Shown: positions 38,413 to 47,236, numbered from the stretch's first letter. The stretch is 64,000 nucleotides of DNA from Streptomyces melanogenes (GCF_014649795.1 NZ_BMTS01000002.1:372001-436000); one strand, 5' to 3'. Program-made: numbers and translations. Notes: generated from the letters alone by a model not told the origin.

Positions 38413-38447
38413 GGCCTCCGGAGGCCTGTTTTCAGCCTCCGGAGGCT
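38413..38447. promoter_or_regulatory. Twin palindromic operator upstream of SARP gene
   Basis: Two near-identical 14-bp palindromes, GGCCTCCGGAGGCC (38413-38426) and AGCCTCCGGAGGCT (38434-38447), have centres exactly 21 bp apart, two helical turns. They lie 43-77 bases upstream of the SARP ATG in a locally A/T-richer stretch. This is the layout expected for a cooperative dimeric regulator, or for SARP direct repeats. Confidence 0.65.
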
Positions 38448-38558
38448 ATTCCGCCCCAGCCGATGCGGCGGCCGGGCGGAACGTCTGCGGCAAGGATTTC
38501 AGATGGCCCGTGGAGTACGCGTGGAGGCGCCCGCCTAACGCGCCCCCCCGGCCCCCGG

Positions 38559-39746
38559 CTACCGCGCCGGAGCCGCGGCCGGGGCGGCCGTCGCGGGGGC
38601 CGCGGCGGGCCGGTTGATCCGCAGGGAGAGCGCGAGGATGCCCAGCGCCACCACCCCCACGGTCAGCGCGGCGTAGCCGACGCCCGAGGCGCCGTCCGCG
38701 GAGTATCCGGCGGCCCCGGCCACGCCGCCGGTGCTGATGCCGATGTAGATCGTGCTCTGGTGCAGGCCGAGCAGGAGCGGCGCGGACTGCGGCGCGGTCG
38801 CCACCAGCCGCATCTGCTGCGGCACGTTGATCATCCAGTGGCACACGCCCCAGGCGACGGCCATCGCGATGCCCGCGCCCATCGACTTCGACAGCAGCGG
38901 GGTGAGCGTGGCGGCGGTGACCAGGAGCGGCGCGGCGACCGTGATGGTGCGCACCGGCCCGATCCGGTCGGTCAGGCGCCCGGTGAGCAGGTTGCCCGAC
39001 ACCGCGCCGATGCCGAAGAAGAGCAGGATCAGCGAGGTGCGGCCCGCGTCGCCGCCGGTCGCCTCGTCCATCACCTCGTCGATGTAGTTGTAGACGGTCC
39101 AACTGGTGCTCAGGCAGAGCCAGGTGGCGATCAGGGTGACCAGCACGCGCGGCTGCCCCAGCGGCGCGAGCCGGGCCCGCAGGGTCGTCGCGGCCTGCCC
39201 CTTGAGCTGCGGGACGGTCGCCGCGATCCCGATGGTCGCGACCGCCGTCAGCCCCACCACCAGCCAGAGGGCCGCACGCCAGCCCGCCTGGTCGCCCAGC
39301 CAGGCGCCCAGCGGCAGGCCCAGCACGATGGCCGCGGTCAGCCCGCCCACCACCAGCGCCGCGGCCCGTCCGGCCCGCTCGGGCGGCACCATCGCCCGTG
39401 CCACGGCGAGGGAGTTGGCGGTGTACATGGAGGCGCCCGCACCGGCCACCACTCGCCCGACCATGGCCCAGGAGTAGTCCCCGGCGACGGCGGTGAGCGC
39501 GTTGCCGACCGCGAAGACGCCCAGGGCGCCGAGCAGCAGCTGGCGGGGCGGCCGGTGCCCGGTGGCCGCCGCGAGCAGCGGCCCCCCGATCGCGTACGCC
39601 AGGGCGAACGCGGTGATCAGCCAGCCCGCGGTGGTGCGGGAGACGCCGAAGTCGTCGGCCATGGGGTCGAGGATCGGCGCGATGATGAACGTGTCGACGC
39701 CCATCGCGAAGTTACCTAGCGCGAGGACGAGCAGTCGCAGTCGCAC
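38559..39746 (-). CDS. MFS exporter (DHA1 type)
   Basis: This 12-helix major facilitator protein of 395 residues starts with VRLRLLVLALGNFAMGVDTFI and contains GWLITAFALAYAIGGPLLAA and a motif-A-like loop (AAATGHRPPRQLLL). It resembles drug:H+ antiporters of the AraJ/Bcr-like group. The GTG at 39746 follows AAGGAG. It lies between the SARP gene and the flavin-oxidase pair and is probably a product or self-resistance exporter for one of the two pathways. Confidence 0.9.
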   Translation of the reverse strand: MRLRLLVLALGNFAMGVDTFIIAPILDPMADDFGVSRTTAGWLITAFALAYAIGGPLLAAATGHRPPRQLLLGALGVFAVGNALTAVAGDYSWAMVGRVVAGAGASMYTANSLAVARAMVPPERAGRAAALVVGGLTAAIVLGLPLGAWLGDQAGWRAALWLVVGLTAVATIGIAATVPQLKGQAATTLRARLAPLGQPRVLVTLIATWLCLSTSWTVYNYIDEVMDEATGGDAGRTSLILLFFGIGAVSGNLLTGRLTDRIGPVRTITVAAPLLVTAATLTPLLSKSMGAGIAMAVAWGVCHWMINVPQQMRLVATAPQSAPLLLGLHQSTIYIGISTGGVAGAAGYSADGASGVGYAALTVGVVALGILALSLRINRPAAAPATAAPAAAPAR

Positions 39747-39807
39747 GGTGGCTCCTTGGGAGTGTGCGGGGTAAGGGTCGGGGGCGGCCGGTCGGATGCG
39801 GGCGCGG

Positions 39808-40449
39808 TCACCCGTCGGGCAGGAGCTTGATCCCGGCGCCCAGGCCGAGGCCCAGCCGCTCGATGAGTTCCATGCACAGCAGTGCCATCTGCTCCAGGAC
39901 GTGCGCGTTGCGCAGATCGCCCGCGTCCAGGCCGCGCAGCCCCGCCCGGTCGATGAGCTCGATGACCGGGATCTTGGCGCTGTAGTCGTCGCCCGCCACG
40001 AACACGTCGAGGTGGGCGCCGTCGACCCGTCCGGCGAACAGCGTGTCCGCGCAGGCCGTGTTGAACGCCTTGACGACGGAGGACTGCGGCGCGGCCCTGG
40101 CGATCAGCTCGGTCATGCTGGGGCCCGTGCGGCCCAGCGCCGGGCTCCCGCCCTCCTCCACCGGGTTGGTGGTGTCGATGAGGATCTTCCCGGCGAGCGC
40201 CGAGCGGTGGTGGATGACGAACGCGAGGGTCTCGTCGGTGCCCATGGCGAGCGTGATGAGCTCGGCCTCCAGCACCTTCTCGACGTCGTGGGCCTCGACG
40301 CTGCCCCGGGTGCCCGCGCTCGCGGCGGCCGCCGCCCGTACCGCGAGCTCCGGGGAGCGGTCCGCGAGCCGTACGGCCTCGCCCGCGAGCGCGAACTGCC
40401 GCGCGGCGGCCCGGCCCATCGGCCCCGCGCCGATCACCCCGACACTCAC
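39808..40449 (-). CDS. NADPH-dependent F420 reductase-like protein
   Basis: This 213-residue Rossmann protein has the N-terminal dinucleotide loop VGVIGAGPMGRAAARQFALAG, IDTTNPVEE and VVKAFNTACADTLF, typical of the F420-dependent NADP reductase (YqeK/Fno-like) family. Many family members use other substrates. Its GTG overlaps the TGA of the upstream flavin oxidase by 4 bases, so the two are translationally coupled and likely act in one reaction sequence. Whether F420 is the partner cannot be decided here, but the strain has fbiC. Confidence 0.85.
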   Translation of the reverse strand: MSVGVIGAGPMGRAAARQFALAGEAVRLADRSPELAVRAAAAASAGTRGSVEAHDVEKVLEAELITLAMGTDETLAFVIHHRSALAGKILIDTTNPVEEGGSPALGRTGPSMTELIARAAPQSSVVKAFNTACADTLFAGRVDGAHLDVFVAGDDYSAKIPVIELIDRAGLRGLDAGDLRNAHVLEQMALLCMELIERLGLGLGAGIKLLPDG

Positions 40450-41864
40450 GCCGACACCCCGCTCGGGAGCGCGGCGGGCGCGATGTTGTGGTTGACGCGG
40501 AAGGTGTTCCCCGGGTCGTACTGCGCCTTGAGCGCGGCCAGGCGCGCGTACGCCTCGGGGGTGTAGGCGGCGCGCACGTGCTCGTCCCCGGCCGAGGAGT
40601 CCAGGAAGTTGAGGTACTTGCCGCCGGTCGCCCAGGGTGCGAGCCGGTCCAGGAGCAGGTCGTCGGGGCCCTGACCGGCCGGGCGCGGCCCGCCGGGGGC
40701 GACGGTGAGCAGGCAGTAGCGCGCGTCCCGGTTGCCCACCGCGTTCGGGTGCCGCACCGGGCGGCGCAGCGCCCCGCCGAGGTGGCGCAGCTCCACCAGC
40801 CCGAGCGAGCAGCCGGAGCCGGGACCGGCCACCTCGAGGATGCGCCCGGCCGCCGCCCGGTCCAGCTCGCCGAGCATCGTGGTGCGTTCGTGGTACGTGT
40901 ACGGCTCGGTCGGATCGCCGTGGATCGAGGCGACCTCCGCGTACGGCATCTCCCGTACGGTGTCGAGGACGCGAGGCCCCAACTCCCGCAGCGGCATGAC
41001 CAGCTGAGCGCCCACGGTGGCCGCGCCGGTGAACGCGATCCGCACCTGGGTGACGAAGCGGCCGCGCACCTCGGCGGGCAGCGCCGGGTCGTCGGGGAAG
41101 CGGACCAGGGCCAGCGAGGAGCTCATCTCCTGGGGCACCTGCGCCGTCCACTCCAGCCAGGCGCGCAGCACGGCCGGGGCCATCGCCCCGTCGAAGGTGA
41201 GCGCCCCGCCGTACAGCCGGCGCACCGGCATCAGGCCGATCTCCATCGAGGTGACGATCCCGAAGTTGCCCTTGCCGCCGCACAGCCCCCAGAACAGCTC
41301 CGGCTCGCGCTCCGCGTCGACCTGGCGCAGAGCGCCGTCGGCGGTGACGAGGTCGAGGGAGCGGATGTGGTCGGCGGCGTACCCGAAGGTGCGGGCCATC
41401 ACGGCGAGGCCGCCGCCCAGCGCGTACGAGACGGCGCCGACCAGCGGGGACGACCCGTTGAGCGGGGCGAGGCCGTGGGGCGCGGCCTCGTGGATGACCT
41501 GCTCCCACAGCACCCCGGCGGCCAGGCGCGCGGTGCCCCGGTCCGGGTCGATCCGCAGCCCGGTCATGCGGCGGGTGGAGACGAGCACCGCGCCGTCGGC
41601 GGCCCGGGCGGCGCCGTGCCCGGTCGCCTGGACCGCGACCGGCAGCCCGTGCCGGGCGGCGAACCGGACCGCGGCCGCCACGTCCGCCGCCCCGGTCGCG
41701 CCCACGACCAGCGCGGGGCGGTGCTCCAGCAGCGTGTTGAAGCCCGCGCCCTCCTCGGCGTAACCGTCCTGCCCGGGAAGGAGAACGGGCCCGCGCACGG
41801 CGGCGGCGAGCCCGGCGACCTGGTCGGCGGGGAAGTGCGGCGGGTGCTGGACGGCGGATCGCAC
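40446..41864 (-). CDS. Berberine-bridge-type FAD-linked oxidase (copy 1)
   Basis: This FAD-binding (PCMH, BBE-C) oxidoreductase has 472 residues. The flavin-attaching histidine is in QATGHGAARA and the C-terminal motif YDPGNTFRVNHNI is standard. The second flavinylation site, normally a Cys in GxCxxVGVxGxxLGGG, reads NGSSPLVGAVSYALGGG, so only mono-covalent FAD is expected. It is clearly paralogous to the oxidase at 52240. The GTG at 41864 follows GAGGAGG. It is divergent from a LuxR regulator. It may tailor the phenazine or the aminohydroxybenzoate product. Confidence 0.88.
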   Translation of the reverse strand: MRSAVQHPPHFPADQVAGLAAAVRGPVLLPGQDGYAEEGAGFNTLLEHRPALVVGATGAADVAAAVRFAARHGLPVAVQATGHGAARAADGAVLVSTRRMTGLRIDPDRGTARLAAGVLWEQVIHEAAPHGLAPLNGSSPLVGAVSYALGGGLAVMARTFGYAADHIRSLDLVTADGALRQVDAEREPELFWGLCGGKGNFGIVTSMEIGLMPVRRLYGGALTFDGAMAPAVLRAWLEWTAQVPQEMSSSLALVRFPDDPALPAEVRGRFVTQVRIAFTGAATVGAQLVMPLRELGPRVLDTVREMPYAEVASIHGDPTEPYTYHERTTMLGELDRAAAGRILEVAGPGSGCSLGLVELRHLGGALRRPVRHPNAVGNRDARYCLLTVAPGGPRPAGQGPDDLLLDRLAPWATGGKYLNFLDSSAGDEHVRAAYTPEAYARLAALKAQYDPGNTFRVNHNIAPAALPSGVSA

Positions 41865-41981
41865 GGTGGGTGCCTCCTCATTCGGCGCGGGGTGGGGGGC
41901 GGGGTCGGCGTGGCGTCATCCATCGTCGGCCGCGGGGTGGTCCGGGCGACATCCCGAGATCAAGGTGTTGGCGGGGCCCGG

Positions 41982-42001
41982 CCCCCCTCAACTGAGGGGG
42001 G
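41982..42001. promoter_or_regulatory. Inverted repeat between divergent oxidase and LuxR genes
   Basis: CCCCCCTCA and TGAGGGGGG, 9-base arms with a 2-base spacer, sit in the 229-bp divergent region. It could be an operator shared by both promoters, perhaps for the LuxR protein itself. Confidence 0.5.
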
Positions 42002-42093
42002 TGTGCGGGGGCGTTGGGTGAGGGACGATGGCGGAGTAGACCCGCGCACCCGACGAACACCACCCGAGCGCAGCGCGAAGGAGCACCGGCCCC

Positions 42094-43227
42094 GTGACCG
42101 TGTCCAGGAACGCCAGCACCACCCATGCCATCGACACGCTCCTCACGGCGATCGGCGCGGCCCCCGACGCCCTCGCGCTGTTCGCCACCGCCTCCGAGCA
42201 GCTGCGCCGGCTCATCCCGTACGACGCGTCCGTGTGGCGGGCCACCGACCCGGTGACGGGCATGATGACCTCGCCGATCCGGGTGGAGAACCTCACCGAG
42301 GAGGGCTGCTCGGTCTACTGGGAGTCCGAGCTGCTCGCGGAGAACATCAACCTGTTCCGCGACCTGGCCCGCGCCCCGCTGCCGGTGGCCGGGCTGCGCG
42401 AGGCCACCGGCGGGCTGCCCGGCCGCAGCACCCTTTACCGCGACTTCCTGGCGCCGCGCGGCCTCGACGACGAACTGCGCGCCGTGCTGCGGGTGGGCGG
42501 CCACCCGTGGGGCCAGGTCAGCCTGTTCCGGGCGCAGGGCGCGCCGCCGTTCGGCGCGGACGACACGCTGGTGGTGAAGGAGCTGTCGGCGGCGATGGCC
42601 CGACGCCTGCGCTCCTTCACGGAGCCGTCCGCGTCGGCCGATCCGACCCCGAGCCACGGCCCCGGCCCCGGACTGCTGCTCTTCGACGCGGCGGGCGGTC
42701 TCCTTTCGGTCAACGACGAGGCCCGTGAACTGCTGGACGACATAGTCCCCGGCCCCTCGACCCCGACCCCGCTCGGCGTCGCGGTTCCGGCCTGGATGCA
42801 CAGTACGGCCAGCAAGGCCCGTGCCATCGCGGCCGGTTGGGACAAGGGCGTGGCCCGCGTACGGGTGCGCAGCAAGGGCGGCCGCTGGCTGGCCTGCCAC
42901 GCCTCCTGCCTGCGCGGCGCGGACGGCGAGCTGGGCGCCTCGGCGGTGGTGATCGAGCGCGCCTCGATCTCGGAGGTCGCCCCGCTGATGGTGAAGGCGT
43001 ACGAACTGACCGACCGCGAACTGGAGATCACCCAGCACATCGCGCGTGGTCTGGGCACCGCGGAGATGGCCGGGAAACTGTTCCTCTCGCCGCACACCGT
43101 CCGGGACCATGTGAAGGCGATCTTCGAGAAGGTCCGGGTGTCCAGCCGCGGCGAGTTGGTGGCGAAGCTGTTCACCGAGCACTACGCGCCGCTGGGGGAG
43201 GAGTCGGAGCAGCGGGTGTGGGGGTGA
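42094..43227 (+). CDS. LuxR family transcriptional regulator
   Basis: This regulator of 377 residues has a GAF/PAS-like sensory N-terminus and a C-terminal LuxR helix-turn-helix: AYELTDRELEITQHIARGLGTAEMAGKLFLSPHTVRDHVKAIFEKV. The GTG at 42094 follows AAGGAG; GTG 42100 is possible. The ligand is unknown. It is divergent from the flavin oxidase and is a candidate controller of that gene pair. Confidence 0.92.
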   Translation: MTVSRNASTTHAIDTLLTAIGAAPDALALFATASEQLRRLIPYDASVWRATDPVTGMMTSPIRVENLTEEGCSVYWESELLAENINLFRDLARAPLPVAGLREATGGLPGRSTLYRDFLAPRGLDDELRAVLRVGGHPWGQVSLFRAQGAPPFGADDTLVVKELSAAMARRLRSFTEPSASADPTPSHGPGPGLLLFDAAGGLLSVNDEARELLDDIVPGPSTPTPLGVAVPAWMHSTASKARAIAAGWDKGVARVRVRSKGGRWLACHASCLRGADGELGASAVVIERASISEVAPLMVKAYELTDRELEITQHIARGLGTAEMAGKLFLSPHTVRDHVKAIFEKVRVSSRGELVAKLFTEHYAPLGEESEQRVWG

Positions 43228-43388
43228 GCCAGGGGCGTATATACACGGGGCGGGACCCCGTCGGGTTCAACGCCTCGCCGAGAAATGCCAGATGAACATG
43301 ACTCCCCCCTTCCGCCTCCACATAATGCGCACATATCTTGGGCGGGAACGCTGATGCCGACGCGTCCGGGGTCCGGGGGAGGCTTGTT

Positions 43389-44591
43389 GTGGCGAAGAGG
43401 ACGACGGCTGCGGCGGCACACTGGGAGCCGAACGACGGGGAGGACGGCTCCGGTGCTCTGGAGATCCTCGAACTGCTCGCCGTGCAGGCCCCGTTGGACG
43501 GTATCGACGAGGTCCTGTTACGGGCGCACGACCGGGGCGCGACGGCGGACGAGCTGGCGGCCATCCACCGGGCGGGCCGTCTGGGCCGTACGGTGCACGG
43601 GCTCCTGGACCGCCGCCGCAGACGGGAGGCGGACCTGGCGGCCCTGCTCGACACGGCCCGCGAGCTGGCGTCGTCGTGCGATGTGGACGGCCTGGTGAAG
43701 ACGGTGGCCCACCGCACGCGGGCGCTGCTGCAGGTGGACATGGCGTTCGTGGCCCTGCTGACGACAGGCTCCGGCGACTCGGTGATCAGGGCCTCGGCAG
43801 GAGCGACAACGTCCCTCCACATAGGCCTGCAACTGCCGGGCAAACACGGCATAGGGGCGGTGGTGCGGGAGACGGGCGCGCCGTTCTGGACCTCGGACTA
43901 CCAGTCCGAGACCCGCGTGGACCACGACCCGGAGCTGGACGCGGCGATCGCCCGCGAGGGGATCCGCTCGGTGCTCGCCCTGCCGCTGCACCACGCGAGC
44001 GGCACGGTGGGCGTGCTGTACGCGGCGCACCGCGACGTACGCCACTTCGAGCCCGACGAGGCGGCGCTGCTGGGCTCGCTGGCCGACCTGGCGGCGGCCG
44101 CGGTCGACAAGGCCCAGTGGCTGGAGCTCTACAACGCCGAGGTCGCCAAGCTGGAGGAGCACAGCGCGCTGGCGATGGAGACGATCGAGACGGAACGCTG
44201 GCTGGAGGCGGTACGCGACCACATCATCGGCTTCGCCCTCTCCGGCCAGGGCGTGGCGGGCCTGGCGGCGGAGGTGGGCGTCCTGCTGGACGCGGAGATC
44301 CTGGTCCGCGACCACCGAGGCCGAATCCTGGCGGGCCGCGAGGAAACCTGGCCCCCACTCCCCCCACCGACGGCGTCCCCCCGCACCCCCATGCTCCTGG
44401 ACGCGGGCACCTGGCAGGCAGCGATCTGGGCCGGCACAACGTGGCTGGGCCACATCCTGGCCCGCCCCCGCACGGCCCTCACCCCCGAGGGCGAACGAAT
44501 GCTGGCCTATGCGGGGCAGGCGGTGGCGCTGGCGGTGGGGGTGGGGAGGGGGGCGGCGGGGGTCGGGGGGTTCGACAGTCGTTGTGTGTGA
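43389..44591 (+). CDS. GAF-domain regulator lacking its DNA-binding C-terminus (truncated PucR/CdaR type)
   Basis: This 400-residue protein has the same layout as the first half of the regulator at 56186: an N-terminal helical part, then a GAF domain (LLQVDMAFVALLTTGSGDSVIRAS, GIGAVVRETGAPFWTSDY, GVLYAAHRDVRHFEPDEAALLGSLADLAAAAVDKAQ). The frame ends after LAVGVGRGAAGVGGFDSRCV in a G-rich run, without the PucR-like middle and the HTH_30 end. It is probably a decayed or DNA-binding-deficient paralogue. The GTG at 43389 follows GGGGGAGG, so it can still be translated. Confidence 0.8.
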   Translation: MAKRTTAAAAHWEPNDGEDGSGALEILELLAVQAPLDGIDEVLLRAHDRGATADELAAIHRAGRLGRTVHGLLDRRRRREADLAALLDTARELASSCDVDGLVKTVAHRTRALLQVDMAFVALLTTGSGDSVIRASAGATTSLHIGLQLPGKHGIGAVVRETGAPFWTSDYQSETRVDHDPELDAAIAREGIRSVLALPLHHASGTVGVLYAAHRDVRHFEPDEAALLGSLADLAAAAVDKAQWLELYNAEVAKLEEHSALAMETIETERWLEAVRDHIIGFALSGQGVAGLAAEVGVLLDAEILVRDHRGRILAGREETWPPLPPPTASPRTPMLLDAGTWQAAIWAGTTWLGHILARPRTALTPEGERMLAYAGQAVALAVGVGRGAAGVGGFDSRCV

Positions 44592-44611
44592 GGGTGTGCC
44601 TGGGGGGCTGG

Positions 44612-45463
44612 TCAGGGTTCTTGGAGGGCGCTGCGGGCGCGGGCGATCAGGCGGTGGGCTTCGGGGCCGTATACGGCGGATTCGCGCAGGGTGTTCCAGA
44701 CCCGGAGGTAGGTGGCGATGCTGTCGGTGTCGTCGATCCACAGCTCCGCGTGCCAGTCCTCGACGACCACCAGCCGTTCGTCGTAGATCCAGAAGCTGTT
44801 GCCCGGCTGGATCTTCAGCAGGGCGTCGAAGGGAACGATGCCGAGCTCCACGGTGTCCAGCCCGATCACGCCGGCCAGGTGGTGGAGCTGCGCCGCGAGT
44901 ACGGAGGGCGGGCACACCAGGGAGCGGAGCACCCCTTCCCAGACCATGATCCGGTACTTCCGGCCCGGCTGGTACAGCCCTTCCTGCCGTTGGATACGGG
45001 CGCGTACGGCGTCTTCCGTGTCCCGGGGCGACCGCATGAGGTCGGAGTGCCGGACGAAGACGTGCCGGGCGTACTCGGGAATCTGCAGCATGCCGGGGAT
45101 GAGGCAGTTCTCCCAGATGGTGAGGACCCGGGTCCGCTCGTGCTCGATCGTGACGGCGTCCTGGACGGGCTTGTGCCCGGTGACCAGCTGTCGCCGCCAC
45201 GATCGGATGTGGGACTCGAACCCCGCGAGCCTGGACCGCAGTTCCTCGTACGTCTCGGGGCGGCCGGTCGCCTCCGCCCAGTGCCGCAGATCGTCAGGCG
45301 TGGCGGTCTGCTTGCCCAGTTCGAGCTTGGAGACCTTCGAGTTGGGCCAGTCGAGCTTGTGCGCCAGCGCCGTACCGGTGAGCCGACCGCCAGGGGCCGT
45401 GAGCCGCAGCTCCCGGAGCCGCACGCCGAGCGCCTCGCGTGCCTGCTGGTAGTCCGTGCTCAC
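44612..45463 (-). CDS. XRE family regulator with DUF5753-type domain
   Basis: This 283-residue regulator has an N-terminal helix-turn-helix (LTGTALAHKLDWPNSKVSKLELGKQT) and a DUF5753-like C-terminus (ENCLIPGMLQIPEYARHVF, RIQRQEGLY, GIVPFDALLKIQPGNSFWIYDE). It lies 16 bp after the DUF6879-type gene, forming a whiJ-like pair. The GTG at 45463 is used. These pairs usually regulate themselves and development- or metabolism-related genes. It converges with the truncated GAF gene, 20 bp apart. Confidence 0.9.
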   Translation of the reverse strand: MSTDYQQAREALGVRLRELRLTAPGGRLTGTALAHKLDWPNSKVSKLELGKQTATPDDLRHWAEATGRPETYEELRSRLAGFESHIRSWRRQLVTGHKPVQDAVTIEHERTRVLTIWENCLIPGMLQIPEYARHVFVRHSDLMRSPRDTEDAVRARIQRQEGLYQPGRKYRIMVWEGVLRSLVCPPSVLAAQLHHLAGVIGLDTVELGIVPFDALLKIQPGNSFWIYDERLVVVEDWHAELWIDDTDSIATYLRVWNTLRESAVYGPEAHRLIARARSALQEP

Positions 45464-45479
45464 CGGTGCGCACCTGCTT

Positions 45480-46232
45480 CTACCGTTCCGCAGTCATGTT
45501 TGCCACGAACCGGTCGTAGGGAATGGCGTAGTGCTGCGCGACAACACGCAGCCGGTTGTACTGGTTGACGGCCGCGGGCTCCGTGATCAGCTCGGCGCCC
45601 GTGAGGACGTCGTCCTCGTCGAAGAGGCACAGGGCGACGATGTGCGAGTCGAAGATCCAGAAGTCCTCGTCCGGAAGGTTGACGCGCTTCGCGTCGTCGC
45701 GCCACATGTTCCGTACGTCCTCACCCAGCGCGGCGTTGTGCTCGGCGTGCGCGAGGAGGAACAGCTGCCCCTCGGTCGGCGGGTTGTCGACGATGCGGAC
45801 GCGCCCGACGGCCGCGCCGTCCCGTGTCTTGGCCCCGATGGTGCGGGCCCACTGCGAGTCCATGTCCCAGGTCGGAGCCTCGCCCCGCACGAACTGGGCG
45901 TACTCGTCGCAGGCTTGGTCGACCGCGTAGGCGCGGCGCATCTCCAGGTGCCAGGCGCTGTGCTGGAAGTTCTCGAAGAGCCCGGCGAACGTGTCCGGGT
46001 CGAGGATGCGCGGTTCGGTGTCGCGCACCTTCGGGCCGAAGTCGATGAGTGTGTTGCGCGGGACGACGATCGGCATCTCGTCCTCGTCGAGGTGCTGGAG
46101 CTGGGCGATGGCGTCGGGGTCGGTGAGCCGGGGTCCGTGCACGATGACCTCGCCCGAGTCGAGGTCTTCGTGGATCGCGGGGCAGGAACCGCCGCCGCTG
46201 CCAGTGCCGTTGAAGCGCAGTCGTCGTGCCAT
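45480..46232 (-). CDS. DUF6879 family protein with extra N-terminal domain
   Basis: The C-terminal 170 residues (FAGLFENFQHSAWHLEMRRAYAVDQACDEYAQFVRG ... WIFDSHIVALCLFDEDD) match DUF6879, which pairs with XRE-DUF5753 regulators. The first 70 residues (ARRLRFNGTGSGGGSCPAIHEDLDSGEVIVHG ... VVPRNTLIDFG) look like a small domain that I recall as a separate short gene at other whiJ-like loci, so this may be a fusion. The ATG at 46232 follows AAAGGAG. It is co-transcribed with the XRE gene downstream. Confidence 0.82.
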   Translation of the reverse strand: MARRLRFNGTGSGGGSCPAIHEDLDSGEVIVHGPRLTDPDAIAQLQHLDEDEMPIVVPRNTLIDFGPKVRDTEPRILDPDTFAGLFENFQHSAWHLEMRRAYAVDQACDEYAQFVRGEAPTWDMDSQWARTIGAKTRDGAAVGRVRIVDNPPTEGQLFLLAHAEHNAALGEDVRNMWRDDAKRVNLPDEDFWIFDSHIVALCLFDEDDVLTGAELITEPAAVNQYNRLRVVAQHYAIPYDRFVANMTAER

Positions 46233-46339
46233 GATCGTCTCCTTTGTCGGGAGTGATCTGCCCAGCATGGTCGGGCCCCCGGCCTCTGCGGTACCCGATG
46301 TGAGCACCTTTGCGAGAAAATCCCGGCTAAGCAAGGCCT

Positions 46340-46373
46340 GGCACGAGAAAATCCGAGAAATACTGCTCGTGCC
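46340..46373. promoter_or_regulatory. Inverted repeat in divergent promoter region
   Basis: GGCACGAG (46340-46347) and CTCGTGCC (46366-46373) form 8-base arms 18 bp apart. In addition CGAGAAAATCC is directly repeated at 46313 and 46344, 31 bp apart. This A/T-rich patch lies between the DUF6879/XRE operon and the gene at 46403 and is a likely XRE operator. Confidence 0.55.
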
Positions 46374-46402
46374 CTCAACACGGGCTCCCTAGCGTCCAGT
46401 TC

Positions 46403-47236
46403 ATGGCGACACAGAACGGGGCAGCGGTGAACGCGCCTCAGGGCACCCGGAGCGCAGTCTCCGACTGGCTGGCCTCCGCCCACCCCACCCCCGCGGCGGC
46501 CCACCGCGAATGGCACACCGCCGGGATCGCCCTGATCCCCACCGGCCGCGTCTTCGACGCGCTCCGCCTCCCGGCCGCGCTCGTCCACCGGGCTGTGGGC
46601 TCCGCACTGCCGGAGCTGGTGCGTGCCCGGCTCGGGGACGGCGCGGTGATCCACGACGCGTACGAGCCGGGCCGCTGGTACTACGCACTGGTGCGGCCCG
46701 GCGCCCGGCACGACGCGTACCGCCTGGACGAGGGAACGTGGCTCGGCATCCCCGAGGCGGGCCGTACGACCCGCCCCGGCGCGTACTGGATCCGCCCACC
46801 CCGCCACCCCGAGGACTTCTGCCCGGCGGACGCCATCACGGAGCTGATCCGGGCCGGCGGTGAAGGGCCCACTCAGCCACCCCCGTGCCCCGAGCTCGAC
46901 ACCATCGAGCAGGCCTGCCGCGCCCTCTTCGACGACAACGGGCGCGACCCCGGCCCACAGGACGCCGCAGCCGCGACCACGCAGGCCCGGGCCCACCTGA
47001 CGACGCTCCTGCCCGTAACCCAGGAGGCAGCCACCCAACTCCCCCTCGACCACACCACACAGGCCCGCCTCGCCCGCGCCCTCACCGAGGCGTACCGCCA
47101 ACTGGAGGCCGACAGCTCGTCGCTCAACCTGGCCCGGCAGTACGCCCACGCGAAGCGGCTGGCACGGTGCTGCCTGGATCAGGTGCGGGTGCTGCGTGAG
47201 CTCGATGCGGCGGCCGATGGGCCTCAGCACCTCTAA
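46403..47236 (+). CDS. Hypothetical protein with DUF6415-like C-terminal half
   Basis: This 277-residue protein has two parts. The N-terminal half (HREWHTAGIALIPTGRVFDALRLPAALV, DAYEPGRWYYALVRPG) is a pattern common in Streptomyces hypothetical proteins next to XRE genes. The C-terminal half (LDTIEQACRALFDD, AHLTTLLPVTQEAA, ALTEAYRQLEAD ... LNLARQYAHAKRLARCC) resembles DUF6415. No catalytic motif is seen. It is divergent from the DUF6879/XRE operon across an inverted-repeat region, so it is probably controlled by that regulator. Confidence 0.72.
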   Translation: MATQNGAAVNAPQGTRSAVSDWLASAHPTPAAAHREWHTAGIALIPTGRVFDALRLPAALVHRAVGSALPELVRARLGDGAVIHDAYEPGRWYYALVRPGARHDAYRLDEGTWLGIPEAGRTTRPGAYWIRPPRHPEDFCPADAITELIRAGGEGPTQPPPCPELDTIEQACRALFDDNGRDPGPQDAAAATTQARAHLTTLLPVTQEAATQLPLDHTTQARLARALTEAYRQLEADSSSLNLARQYAHAKRLARCCLDQVRVLRELDAAADGPQHL

